DNA of 64,000 nt from Citrobacter amalonaticus (GTDB lineage: Bacteria > Pseudomonadota > Gammaproteobacteria > Enterobacterales > Enterobacteriaceae): contig NZ_JAGTXM010000001.1 of assembly GCF_018252635.1 (NCBI RefSeq), forward strand, positions 310,122 through 374,121, given 5' to 3'. Positions within the stretch are counted from its first letter, which is position 1, and each line of letters starts with the position of its first letter. This document shows positions 8,617 through 16,246 of this stretch, one piece after another. Position numbers and translations under genes: made by a program. Under the pieces are notes generated by a model. That model was given only the letters and a program-made list of their open reading frames with translations, was not told the DNA's origin and ran no database searches.

Positions 8617-9969
8617 ATGGCATTTGCGATGAAAGTAATCTCACAAGTTGAAGCGCAGCGTAAGATTCTGGAAGAAGCAGTCTCGACAGCGCTGGAGTTA
8701 GCGTCAGGCAAATCGGACGGGGCGGAAGTCGCCGTAAGCAAAACGACCGGCATCAGTGTCAGCACCCGTTATGGTGAAGTGGAGAATGTCGAATTCAATA
8801 GCGATGGTGCGCTGGGGATTACCGTCTACCATCAGAACCGCAAAGGCAGCGCCTCTTCGACCGATTTAAGCCCACAAGCGATTGCGCGAACCGTTCAGGC
8901 GGCGCTGGATATTGCGCGTTATACCTCGCCGGACTCGTGCGCCGGTGTGGCCGATAAAGAATTGCTGGCCTTTGACGCCCCGGATCTGGACCTGTTCCAC
9001 CCGGCGGATGTTTCTCCGGATGAAGCCATCGAACTGGCGGCGCGTGCCGAACAGGCTTCTTTGCAGGCCGATAAACGTATCACCAATACGGAAGGCGGCA
9101 GCTTTAACAGCCACTATGGCATTAAAGTGTTCGGCAACAGCCACGGCATGTTGCAGGGCTATTGCTCCACCCGGCATTCGCTTTCCAGTTGCGTGATTGC
9201 CGAAGAAAACGGCGATATGGAGCGCGATTACGCCTACACGATTGGTCGTGCGATGGAAGACCTGCAAACGCCGGAATGGGTCGGTGCAGACTGCGCGCGC
9301 CGTACGTTATCCCGCCTGTCACCACGTAAACTCTCGACGATGAAAGCGCCTGTTATTTTTGCCAACGAAGTGGCGACCGGGCTGTTTGGTCACCTGGTCG
9401 GCGCAATTGCGGGCGGTTCGGTGTACCGCAAATCCACGTTCCTTCTGGATTCGCTGGGAAAACAAATTCTGCCTGAATGGCTGACCATTGAAGAACATCC
9501 GCACCTGCTAAAAGGACTGGCCTCTTCACCGTTCGACAGTGAAGGTGTACGTACGCAACGTCGGGATATTGTGAAAGATGGCGTACTGACTCAGTGGCTG
9601 CTGACCAACTATTCTGCACGCAAGCTGGGGCTGAAAAGCACCGGTCATGCGGGTGGCATTCATAACTGGCGTATTGCCGGACAAGGGCTGAGCTTTGAGC
9701 AGATGCTTAAAGAGATGGGTACCGGGCTGGTGGTCACCGAGCTGATGGGCCAGGGCGTGAGCGGCATCACCGGGGATTACTCCCGTGGCGCAGCCGGTTT
9801 CTGGGTAGAAAACGGCGAGATTCAGTATCCGGTGAGCGAAATTACTATCGCCGGTAATTTAAAAGAGATGTGGCGCAATATTGTTACCGTCGGTAACGAT
9901 ATTGAAACGCGTAGCAATATACAGTGTGGTTCAGTTTTGTTGCCGGAGATGAAAATCGCCGGACAATAA
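8617..9969 (+). CDS. pmbA: Metalloprotease subunit TldE/PmbA
   Basis: Partner of TldD in the heterodimeric TldD/E protease that trims microcin B17 and degrades unfolded peptides such as CcdA. The 450-residue product matches E. coli PmbA over its full length, including [14 protein letters not shown] near residue 149. PmbA lacks the HExxxH zinc motif present in TldD, as expected. The frame extends upstream to 8548, but ATG 8617 ([14 protein letters not shown]) fits the family N terminus. cybC follows 53 bp later on the same strand. Confidence 0.96.
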   Translation: MAFAMKVISQVEAQRKILEEAVSTALELASGKSDGAEVAVSKTTGISVSTRYGEVENVEFNSDGALGITVYHQNRKGSASSTDLSPQAIARTVQAALDIARYTSPDSCAGVADKELLAFDAPDLDLFHPADVSPDEAIELAARAEQASLQADKRITNTEGGSFNSHYGIKVFGNSHGMLQGYCSTRHSLSSCVIAEENGDMERDYAYTIGRAMEDLQTPEWVGADCARRTLSRLSPRKLSTMKAPVIFANEVATGLFGHLVGAIAGGSVYRKSTFLLDSLGKQILPEWLTIEEHPHLLKGLASSPFDSEGVRTQRRDIVKDGVLTQWLLTNYSARKLGLKSTGHAGGIHNWRIAGQGLSFEQMLKEMGTGLVVTELMGQGVSGITGDYSRGAAGFWVENGEIQYPVSEITIAGNLKEMWRNIVTVGNDIETRSNIQCGSVLLPEMKIAGQ

Positions 9970-10022
9970 TCCCGGATGGCGCGACCTGCCGCGCCAAAAC
10001 AATAAAAAAGAGGAAGTGAGCA

Positions 10023-10412
10023 ATGCGTAAAAAACTACTGGCGATGCTGGCGGTCTCCACTCTGGTATTGAGTTCGGCAACGGCGTTCGCCGCCGAACTC
10101 GAAGACAATATGGAAACGCTTAACGATAACCTGAAGGTGATTGAAAAAGCGGATAACGCCACACAGGTGAAAGAGGCGTTAACCAAAATGCGCGCTGCCG
10201 CGCTGGATGCCCAGAAAGCGACGCCGCCAAAGCTGGAAAGCAAAGCCTCCGACAGCCCGGAAATGAAAGATTTTCGTCATGGTTTTGACGTCCTGGTCGG
10301 CCAGATCGACGGTGCGTTGAAGCTGGCGAACGAAGGGAAGGTAAAAGAAGCGCAGGCCGCAGCAGAAGAGTTTAAAACCACCCGCAACGCGTATCACAAG
10401 AAGTATCGTTAA
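10023..10412 (+). CDS. cybC: Soluble cytochrome b562 (periplasmic)
   Basis: A four-helix-bundle periplasmic haem protein of unknown physiological role. A signal peptide runs from [16 protein letters not shown] to the AFA/AE cleavage site near residue 23. The mature part starts [12 protein letters not shown], whose Met is one axial haem ligand, and ends [11 protein letters not shown], whose His is the other. The gene is intact, unlike the truncated copy in E. coli K-12. RBS GAGGAAG lies just upstream of ATG 10023. Confidence 0.97.
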   Translation: MRKKLLAMLAVSTLVLSSATAFAAELEDNMETLNDNLKVIEKADNATQVKEALTKMRAAALDAQKATPPKLESKASDSPEMKDFRHGFDVLVGQIDGALKLANEGKVKEAQAAAEEFKTTRNAYHKKYR

Positions 10413-10421
10413 TGGCGTTTC

Positions 10422-10453
10422 TCCCCTGATGCCTTAAGCCGGGCTTCAGGGGA
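10422..10453. terminator. Hairpin after cybC
   Basis: TCCCCTGA (10422-10429) pairs with TCAGGGGA (10446-10453). No strong T run follows, so this may be a terminator or an mRNA 3' stabiliser. Confidence 0.5.
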
Positions 10454-10604
10454 AATAACCATCTTTTCAACCTGACTCTCCCGAACCAGTCCGTCCTTTT
10501 TACAAGGGCGGCCTTAATCATGACTTCAGATTCGCTTTGAATGCTGACAGTGACAATGGCCTTCATACGTGGATAAATTTTGGTATGTAATTTCGCTTTG
10601 ATGA

Positions 10605-11123
10605 TTACTTTAAACGGATATTTTTATTTTTCGCCCACTTTCTTAATCTTCCATTCGCATTGGCGTAAGGCGAAGAGGTGTTAAATGAGATCATTCGTCC
10701 CATCGTCCATTTTGTGTACCACGGTTTTCCATATAAAACATCATCAGTACGTTCATTGATAAGCTGCACAATTTCATTTTTTACAGTCTGCAATTCAGCG
10801 ATTAGCGAGTCATAGCTTAACGCGCTGTAATCCTGGTAAAATTTTTGAGCAAGGAGGCCAAGCTGGTTCCATTTATAACCTGTTTCCGGAAAATCGACCG
10901 ACTGGCCTTTCGCATCAAAAGTGATCCACTTTACAACCAGAGAATTCCATCCAAGTAGATACGAAACAAGGTCACGAACACTCATTTCCGTCCCTTTGGC
11001 GTGACCTTCCATTGAGTCATCGGAAGTCATTTCGCTCGGGATCGAATTAAGGTAATGGATTAATTTACTGAAGTTTTTATCAATAGCTAAAAGTAATTCA
11101 GCTTTTGTTTGAGGTACACTCAT
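10605..11123 (-). CDS. ClbS/DfsB family four-helix-bundle protein (DUF1706)
   Basis: A 172-residue protein with the family pattern throughout: MSVPQTKAELL at the start, MEGHAKGT near residue 40, VSYLLGWNSLV near 58, YKWNQLG, YGKPWYTKWTMGRM near 135, and SPYANANGRLRKW at the end. The founding member ClbS, from the colibactin island, hydrolyses the colibactin cyclopropane warhead and protects the producer. No pks genes are seen here. The substrate of this homologue is unknown. The gene is more AT-rich than its neighbours, suggesting transfer. Start 11123 is chosen because GGGA precedes it; the frame opens at 11147 without a clear RBS. Confidence 0.82.
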   Translation of the reverse strand: MSVPQTKAELLLAIDKNFSKLIHYLNSIPSEMTSDDSMEGHAKGTEMSVRDLVSYLLGWNSLVVKWITFDAKGQSVDFPETGYKWNQLGLLAQKFYQDYSALSYDSLIAELQTVKNEIVQLINERTDDVLYGKPWYTKWTMGRMISFNTSSPYANANGRLRKWAKNKNIRLK

Positions 11124-11150
11124 AAAGAATTCCCACTCATTTAACAAAAT

Positions 11151-11177
11151 AACACCACAATGGAAAGGTGTGGTGTT
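11151..11177. other. Hairpin in the leader of the ClbS-like gene
   Basis: AACACCACA (11151-11159) and TGTGGTGTT (11169-11177) form a perfect 9-bp stem with a 9-nt loop. Read on the minus strand it is followed by TTATTTTGTT and then the ClbS-like start 28 bp away, so it resembles a terminator inside the leader. It is also followed by TTTA on the plus strand. Confidence 0.6.
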
Positions 11178-11409
11178 TTAAAATCGGTTAGCGTATTTAC
11201 TCTCCCCTTGCGCCATGTCTCGCAAGGATTCGTCATAACTCTTTTCGATAATACAGCTCAAAAGCGCGTTCTGCTCACAGTTTCAGACTTTCTTCTCTGC
11301 TGGAGTCGCAACGAAACACCCTCAATATCTGTGAATGAAATCACACTTTCCCAGCGATAAATCATCAAAACCGCCTTTTCTGTGGAACAGATCACTATTG
11401 CCACTCGCC

Positions 11410-11429
11410 TTTCCACTTCGAAGTGGAAA
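11410..11429. promoter_or_regulatory. Perfect 20-bp palindrome upstream of the PRD/DUF43xx operon
   Basis: TTTCCACTTCGAAGTGGAAA is an exact palindrome without a spacer, 87 bp before the first gene. Without a loop it is better suited to protein binding than to RNA folding. A likely ligand is the LicR-type activator encoded at the end of the operon; that is inference. Confidence 0.7.
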
Positions 11430-11515
11430 ACAACTCGCTACAAACTTTTTACCCCCACCGCTAGTTTTAACTCAGAGCCATTAACGGGGTAAGACGAGTG
11501 AATAACGGAGCAGTA

Positions 11516-11836
11516 ATGAACGACATGGGGGAGCAGGTGACGCAGCCTGGTGAACTGGCCGATCGCATGCTGGCGCAAGTGTATGCCTTGCTGCGTGAGC
11601 ACAACATCATTCCCAACGCCGTACAGGAACAAATGCTGACGTCTCACGTTCGCGCCATGGCGCACCGGTCAGTGACCGGCGAGCCTTTGCCGGAAGTGGA
11701 AGCCAGTTTGTTTGATGAAATTTCAGCCGATTCAATGGCGCTTGCCCGCGACGTGGTCGCAGCGTTTGGCAACCTTCCCGAGGAAGAAGCCTGGCTGCTG
11801 TCCGTCCACTTTGAAGTCGCGAAAGACAACCTTTAA
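11516..11836 (+). CDS. Stand-alone PRD-domain protein (EF_0829 type)
   Basis: A 106-residue protein consisting of a single PTS regulation domain and no DNA- or RNA-binding domain. Both positions that are phosphorylated in PRDs have His: H44 in LTSHVRAMAHR and H98 in LLSVHFEVAKDN. Its family always seems to travel with the SFCGS, DUF4312, DUF4311 and DUF4310 genes that follow. It could be a phosphoacceptor that reports PTS state to the membrane proteins or to the regulator; no function is established. ATG 11516 is preceded by GGAG at 5 nt; a GTG at 11498 in frame is the alternative. First gene of a nine-gene operon. Confidence 0.85.
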   Translation: MNDMGEQVTQPGELADRMLAQVYALLREHNIIPNAVQEQMLTSHVRAMAHRSVTGEPLPEVEASLFDEISADSMALARDVVAAFGNLPEEEAWLLSVHFEVAKDNL

Positions 11837-11847
11837 GGAGCAACAAC

Positions 11848-12210
11848 ATGGAACAGATTACAGTCGTGATTGGCGATCGTCTGGGTAAAGGCCAGAAAGT
11901 GGCGGCAGGCGTCGAGAAAGCCGGTGGGCGTGCGGTGGTGGTACCGGGCGTCGCCGCGGATATGAAACTGGGGGACGTGATGAAAGCGGAAAACGCCACG
12001 TTCGGCATCTCCTTTTGCGGCAGCGGCGGCGCGGGCGCTATCACCGCACAGAACAAATACGGCTACAAAGCCAAATACGGGATGCGCTCAGTGGATGAAG
12101 GCGTAACGGCGATTAACGAAGGCTGCAACGTGCTGGGGTTCGGCTTTATGGATAAAGAAGAGCTTGGCGAGCGTCTGGTTCAGGCGTGGCAGAAAAAATA
12201 CGGCGCGTAA
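11848..12210 (+). CDS. SFCGS-family glycine-rich protein (EF_0830 type)
   Basis: A 120-residue soluble protein beginning with a beta strand and glycine loop (MEQITVVIGDRLGKGQK) and carrying the family motif GISFCGSGGAGAI, with C57 in the SFCGS core, plus a second cysteine C93 in EGCNVLGFGF. The short alpha/beta size and a conserved Cys in a glycine loop are reminiscent of PTS EIIB proteins, but no homology is demonstrated. Family is uncharacterised. It starts 11 bp after the PRD gene with AAGGAG ahead of its ATG. Confidence 0.85.
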   Translation: MEQITVVIGDRLGKGQKVAAGVEKAGGRAVVVPGVAADMKLGDVMKAENATFGISFCGSGGAGAITAQNKYGYKAKYGMRSVDEGVTAINEGCNVLGFGFMDKEELGERLVQAWQKKYGA

Positions 12211-12212
12211 GT

Positions 12213-12512
12213 ATGAAAGAACAATTCACCACAACGGTGAGAGTCACTGGCAAAGGCGAAGCCAAAGCACGCGCCTTTGCCGATGCCCTGAACCACGTTC
12301 AGGCCGCGGTCATGAAGGCATCGCCGCATATTTTACTGCGTATTGAGCCACAGGATGTGCAGGTTGTTCAAGCGCGTGAAGCGGTGCGCAAAGAAGCGTT
12401 TTTGTTCTTCTTTCTGCGCCGGGAACGACGCACTTACAGCGTGGAGCTGGATGTGACCGTCAACGTGACAGCCATCAATCTGGACAAGGTGGATTTTGTC
12501 TCGCAACGCTGA
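12213..12512 (+). CDS. DUF4312 family protein (EF_0831 type)
   Basis: A 99-residue soluble protein, MKEQFTTTVRVTGKGEAKA at the start, that appears to be built of two strand-helix halves: residues 5-35 and 60-95. It matches the small conserved DUF4312 family found only in operons of this kind. No catalytic motif is visible. The start at 12213 is 2 bp after the SFCGS stop codon, indicating translational coupling; an in-frame upstream ATG at 12186 lies inside the preceding gene and is not used. Confidence 0.82.
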   Translation: MKEQFTTTVRVTGKGEAKARAFADALNHVQAAVMKASPHILLRIEPQDVQVVQAREAVRKEAFLFFFLRRERRTYSVELDVTVNVTAINLDKVDFVSQR

Positions 12513-12534
12513 TTCTTGTTAAGAAGGCATAATT

Positions 12535-13311
12535 ATGTTCCTGATTATTTTAATAAAATCGCTCATCATCGGTGCCCTCGTCGGCGTGGGTGTGGGGGCC
12601 GGGGCTGCACGCATGTTTCATGCGCCTACCACACAGGGGATGGGTGCGTTTCGAACTCTGGGGGAACTGAATTCCTGTGAAGGGGATCCGGCTTCTCACT
12701 TCTCATTTGGTCTGGGCTTTTTCTTCAACGCCTGGGCCTCATCCGTTGCGGCGGGCTCGTTCACACAGGACGTGGATCACCGCATCATTCCTAACTGGGG
12801 CGCGGCAGCGCTGATGATCAAAAACCGCAACGTCGGTGAAACGCTGCATGACCCGAAAAAGATGGCGATTGCCTGCGGCATCATCGGCATGATCGTCGTG
12901 ACCTTCCTGAACCTCACTGCCTCTTCCGTACCGGAAGCGTTGCAGGTGACCGCCGTTAAGGTGCTGGTCCCTGCGGCCAATCTGTTGGTCAACACCGTAA
13001 TGCCGGTGATCTTCTGGCTGGCGGCGATCGACGCTGGTAAGAAATCAGGCTTCTGGGCAACCGTTTTCGGCGGCGCGGCACAGTTGATCATGGGTAACGC
13101 CGTACCGGGTCTGGTACTCGGCATCCTGATTGGTAAAGGCGTTGAAGAGAGCGGCTGGAACCATGTGACCAAAGTGATGATGGCAGCCATTGTCCTGCTT
13201 TTCGTCCTGAGCGGCTTCTTCCGTGGCTTCGACATGAAGATGATCGAATCCTTCCACATGACCGTGCCGAACTGGCTCGAACTGATCCACAACTCGCTTA
13301 GCGGCAAATAA
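12535..13311 (+). CDS. DUF4311 membrane protein (EF_0832 type), putative transporter subunit
   Basis: A 258-residue integral membrane protein. Hydrophobic segments are visible at about residues 3-26, 58-75, 110-128, 140-165, 172-205 and 215-232. Conserved-looking loops include LNSCEGDPASHFSFGLGFFF (45-64) and WLAAIDAGKKSGFW. It pairs with DUF4310 next door, 11 bp away. In an operon with a PRD protein and a PTS-type regulator but no ordinary EIIC gene, these two are the best candidates for the permease. That role is inferred. Confidence 0.8.
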   Translation: MFLIILIKSLIIGALVGVGVGAGAARMFHAPTTQGMGAFRTLGELNSCEGDPASHFSFGLGFFFNAWASSVAAGSFTQDVDHRIIPNWGAAALMIKNRNVGETLHDPKKMAIACGIIGMIVVTFLNLTASSVPEALQVTAVKVLVPAANLLVNTVMPVIFWLAAIDAGKKSGFWATVFGGAAQLIMGNAVPGLVLGILIGKGVEESGWNHVTKVMMAAIVLLFVLSGFFRGFDMKMIESFHMTVPNWLELIHNSLSGK

Positions 13312-13322
13312 CGGAGGCCACA

Positions 13323-13967
13323 ATGGAACAGAATAAAGGTTTTTGGTTTGCCGACTGGTCGTTCCCGATCTTCGTTGGCCTGCTCTCTTCCGGTGTATTT
13401 GCCGGGACGCACATGTACTACCTGTACGGGATTGGCGCGTTTAACGAAGTGGCTTTCGTAGCCATGTTGAAAGCAGGGATTGATACGGGGTCGTACGGCG
13501 CAGTCGCGGCGTTTGGTGCCAGCTTCCTGTTCGCCCGTATTATCGAAGGCTCCCTGGTGGGGATTCTGGATATCGGCGGCGCGATTCAGACCGGCGTTGG
13601 CCTGGGCGTTCCGGCGCTGTTGCTGGGCGCGGGCATTATCTTCCCGGTTGAGAACTTTATTGCTTCTCTGGCAACGGGGTTGGCGATTGGCCTGGCGATT
13701 GGTTACGTCATCATTCTGGCGCGTAAGTTCACCATCAATCAAAGTGATTCGACCTACGGGGCGGACGTAATGATGGGCGCCGGTAACGCCTCGGGGCGTT
13801 TCCTCGGTCCCTTGATCATCCTCAGCGCGATGACGGCGTCGATCCCTATCGGCGTGGGTTCTCTGGTCGGCGCCCTGCTGTTTTACATCTGGCAGAAACC
13901 GATCACCGGCGGCGCGATCCTTGGCGCAATGATTTTAGGTTCAATCTTCCCGATTGCGATTAGCTAA
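13323..13967 (+). CDS. DUF4310 membrane protein (EF_0833 type), putative transporter subunit
   Basis: A 214-residue integral membrane protein with about six hydrophobic stretches and many glycines (GLGVPALLLGAGIIFPVENF near 94-113, GASFLFARIIEGSLVGILDIGG near 65-86). ENF and FARIIEG put acidic and basic residues inside apolar stretches, as in substrate pathways. Family has no known function. Followed by a strong hairpin at 13973-13994 and then the catabolic genes. Confidence 0.8.
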   Translation: MEQNKGFWFADWSFPIFVGLLSSGVFAGTHMYYLYGIGAFNEVAFVAMLKAGIDTGSYGAVAAFGASFLFARIIEGSLVGILDIGGAIQTGVGLGVPALLLGAGIIFPVENFIASLATGLAIGLAIGYVIILARKFTINQSDSTYGADVMMGAGNASGRFLGPLIILSAMTASIPIGVGSLVGALLFYIWQKPITGGAILGAMILGSIFPIAIS

Positions 13968-13972
13968 CCCTC

Positions 13973-13994
13973 GGCGGGCGTGAAAACGCCCGCC
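13973..13994 (+). other. Intercistronic hairpin splitting the operon
   Basis: GGCGGGCGT, GAAA tetraloop, ACGCCCGCC: a perfect 9-bp GC-rich stem in the 43-bp gap between the membrane and enzyme genes. No T run follows, so RNA processing or 3' protection of the upstream half is more likely than termination. Confidence 0.75.
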
Positions 13995-14010
13995 TCTACA
14001 GGAGAGAGAT

Positions 14011-15144
14011 ATGTTTGATTTACTCCTGCGCTGTGCGCGTCTGGTTGACGATACGGTCTGTGATATCGCCCTCAAGGACGGCAAAATCGCCGCGCTAGGC
14101 GAAATAAACGACCCGGCAGTGAAAACCGTTGAGCTCAACAGCGAGTGTTACGTCAGCGCCGGATGGATTGATTCCCACGTTCACTGTTATCCAGACTCCC
14201 CGATTTATCACGACGAACCGGACAGCGTAGGTATTGCCACCGGCGTGACGACCGTTGTGGATGCGGGAAGTACTGGTGCCGACGATATTGATAATTTCTA
14301 TACCCTCACGCGCGACGCCGCGACGGAAGTTTATGCCCTTCTGAACATCTCCCGCGTCGGGCTGATTGCCCAAAACGAACTGGCGAATATGGCTAATATC
14401 GACGCCGACGCGGTGAAGCAGGCGGTACAACGTTACCCCGATTTTATCGTTGGCCTGAAAGCGCGAATGAGCAGCAGCGTGGTGGGTGAAAATGGTATTA
14501 CACCGCTGGATCGCGCCAAAGCGATGCAGCAAGAGAATGGTGATTTACCGCTGATGGTTCACATCGGCAATAACCCGCCGGATCTGGATGAAATCGCAGA
14601 GCGCCTGACGGCAGGCGATATCATCACCCATTGCTACAACGGAAAACCCAATCGCATTCTGACGCCGGAGGGCGAACTACGCGCCTCTGTCACCCGGGCG
14701 ATCCAGCGCGGCGTTCGTCTGGATGTGGGGCACGGTACCGCCAGTCTGAGCTTTGCGGTGGCGAAGCGTGCCATCAGCTTAGGCATTCTGCCGCACACCA
14801 TCAGTTCAGATATCTATTGCCGCAACCGTATCAACGGCCCGGTGCATTCACTGGCGAATGTGATGTCGAAATTCCTCGCTATCGGCATGTCGTTGCCGCA
14901 GGTCATCGACTGCGTGACGGCTAATGCCGCCGACGGCTTGCGCCTGAAATCTAAAGGTCGCCTTCAGCCCGGTCTGGACGCGGACTTAACCCTCTTTACG
15001 CTGAAGCGTCAGCCAACCGTGCTGATGGATGCCGAAAATGACAGCTTGCAGGCTGAGAATCTGCTGGTGCCGCTTGCCGCAATACGTGCGGGCAAGGGTT
15101 ATATGACCGAACAAGGGAGTGCAGAACATGCCTTCGATTTTTGA
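14011..15144 (+). CDS. Metal-dependent amidohydrolase/deacetylase (EF_0837 type)
   Basis: A 377-residue TIM-barrel hydrolase of the amidohydrolase superfamily, near dihydroorotase and N-acyl deacetylases. Metal ligands appear in order: H56 and H58 in DSHVHCYPD, K150 in VGLKARMSS (probably carboxylated and bridging), His in LMVHIGNNP, His in IITHCYNG, and Asp in SSDIYCR. This is a complete binuclear set. Expected reaction: removal of an N-acyl or similar amide group from a small substrate. It overlaps the next gene by 17 bp, tying it to the ammonia lyase and aldolase. Confidence 0.88.
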   Translation: MFDLLLRCARLVDDTVCDIALKDGKIAALGEINDPAVKTVELNSECYVSAGWIDSHVHCYPDSPIYHDEPDSVGIATGVTTVVDAGSTGADDIDNFYTLTRDAATEVYALLNISRVGLIAQNELANMANIDADAVKQAVQRYPDFIVGLKARMSSSVVGENGITPLDRAKAMQQENGDLPLMVHIGNNPPDLDEIAERLTAGDIITHCYNGKPNRILTPEGELRASVTRAIQRGVRLDVGHGTASLSFAVAKRAISLGILPHTISSDIYCRNRINGPVHSLANVMSKFLAIGMSLPQVIDCVTANAADGLRLKSKGRLQPGLDADLTLFTLKRQPTVLMDAENDSLQAENLLVPLAAIRAGKGYMTEQGSAEHAFDF

Positions 15145-16246
15145 GAAATACCATTTAAAACAAGTGATTAATACTTCAGGCCGCATGACCGCGCTGGGCG
15201 TCTCTACACCGCGCCCGGAGGTGGTGGAAGCGGCGATGGCCGGCATGAACCAATACTTTGAGATGAAAGATCTGGTGAATAAAACCGGCGAATACATCGC
15301 GAAACTGCTGGATGTGGAAGGCGCGACGGTCGTTTCGTGTGCGTCTGCGGGTATCGCCCAGTCGGTGGCGGCGGTGTTGGTCAAAGACAGCGACTGGCTG
15401 CTGGAAAACCTGCATGTGACGCCGATTGAAAATAACGAAATCGTGTTGCCGAGAGGCCACAACGTTAACTTTGGCGCGCCGGTTGGCACGATGGTGGCGC
15501 TGGGCGGCGGCAAGCTGGTAGAAGCCGGTTACGCCAATGAATGCTCTGCCGCACAGCTGGCGGCGGCGATCACCCCGCGCACGGCGGCGATCTTATATAT
15601 CAAATCCCACCACTGCGTGCAGAAAAGCATGCTCAGCGTCGAGCAGGCCGTGGTGGTGGCGCGTAAACATAATCTGCCGCTGATTGTTGATGCGGCGGCG
15701 GAAGAAGACCTGCAGTGCTACTACCGTTCGGGTGCGGATCTTGTGATCTACAGCGGCGCGAAAGCGATCGAAGGGCCAACCAGTGGACTGGTCATCGGGA
15801 AAACCCAGTATGTCGAGTGGGTGAAACGCCAGACAGCGGGTATTGGCCGGGCGATGAAGGTCGGCAAAGAGGGGATTCTCGGCCTGACCTGTGCCATTGA
15901 GCTCTATTTGAATGCGCAGAAAGAGAGCGGTGCGGAGATGGTGGAAAAAATGACGCCGTTTATTGACGCGCTGAATGCGCTTAACGGTATGACCGCTCGC
16001 GTGGTGTGGGACAGCGCCGGACGGGATATCGCCCGCGCCGAAATTAAATTTGATGAAGCCGTCACCGGCATTGCGACAGGTGAACTGGTGGAGGCTCTTA
16101 AGCAGGGCGAATACGCGATTTACTTCCGTGGTTATAAAGCCAACGAAGGGATTATTGAAGCGGACGTGCGCAGTGTGGACCGCGCACAACTGGAGATTGT
16201 GGCGCGTCGTATTAATGATGTGATTAATCAGGAGAAAAAAGCATGA
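15128..16246 (+). CDS. DgaE-like PLP-dependent ammonia lyase (SelA-related)
   Basis: A 372-residue fold-type I PLP enzyme related to selenocysteine synthase and to DgaE, which converts D-glucosaminate 6-phosphate to 2-keto-3-deoxygluconate 6-phosphate with loss of ammonia. The Schiff-base lysine is K212 in IYSGAKAIEGPTSG, and the phosphate loop is VVSCASAGIAQSV near residue 62. ATG 15128 follows GGGAG; a GTG at 15119 in frame is an alternative. Ends in an ATGA overlap with the aldolase. The substrate is presumably a 2-amino-2-deoxy sugar acid phosphate; its stereochemistry cannot be read from sequence. Confidence 0.88.
   Translation: MPSIFEKYHLKQVINTSGRMTALGVSTPRPEVVEAAMAGMNQYFEMKDLVNKTGEYIAKLLDVEGATVVSCASAGIAQSVAAVLVKDSDWLLENLHVTPIENNEIVLPRGHNVNFGAPVGTMVALGGGKLVEAGYANECSAAQLAAAITPRTAAILYIKSHHCVQKSMLSVEQAVVVARKHNLPLIVDAAAEEDLQCYYRSGADLVIYSGAKAIEGPTSGLVIGKTQYVEWVKRQTAGIGRAMKVGKEGILGLTCAIELYLNAQKESGAEMVEKMTPFIDALNALNGMTARVVWDSAGRDIARAEIKFDEAVTGIATGELVEALKQGEYAIYFRGYKANEGIIEADVRSVDRAQLEIVARRINDVINQEKKA

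Larger units (their letters stand above)
11124..11515. other. Divergent 392-bp gap between the ClbS-like gene and the PRD/DUF43xx operon
   Basis: Holds the promoters of both transcription units. Visible elements are the 9-bp-stem hairpin at 11151-11177 and the 20-bp palindrome at 11410-11429. A 66-codon open frame at 11160-11360 has no ribosome site and no recognisable product, and is not called. No convincing sigma-54 (-24/-12) element was found. Confidence 0.6.

Noticed and set aside
10372-10566. 64-codon minus-strand frame after the ClbS-like gene
   Set aside because: Overlaps cybC in part, no ribosome site, no family recognised. The part outside cybC might be a gene remnant, but that cannot be supported.
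11160-11360. 66-codon frame in the divergent gap
   Set aside because: Begins inside the hairpin, has no SD sequence and no recognisable composition of a real protein.
12777-13742. 321-codon minus-strand frame across DUF4311 and DUF4310
   Set aside because: Spans two well-supported plus-strand genes and the product has low-complexity shadow composition.
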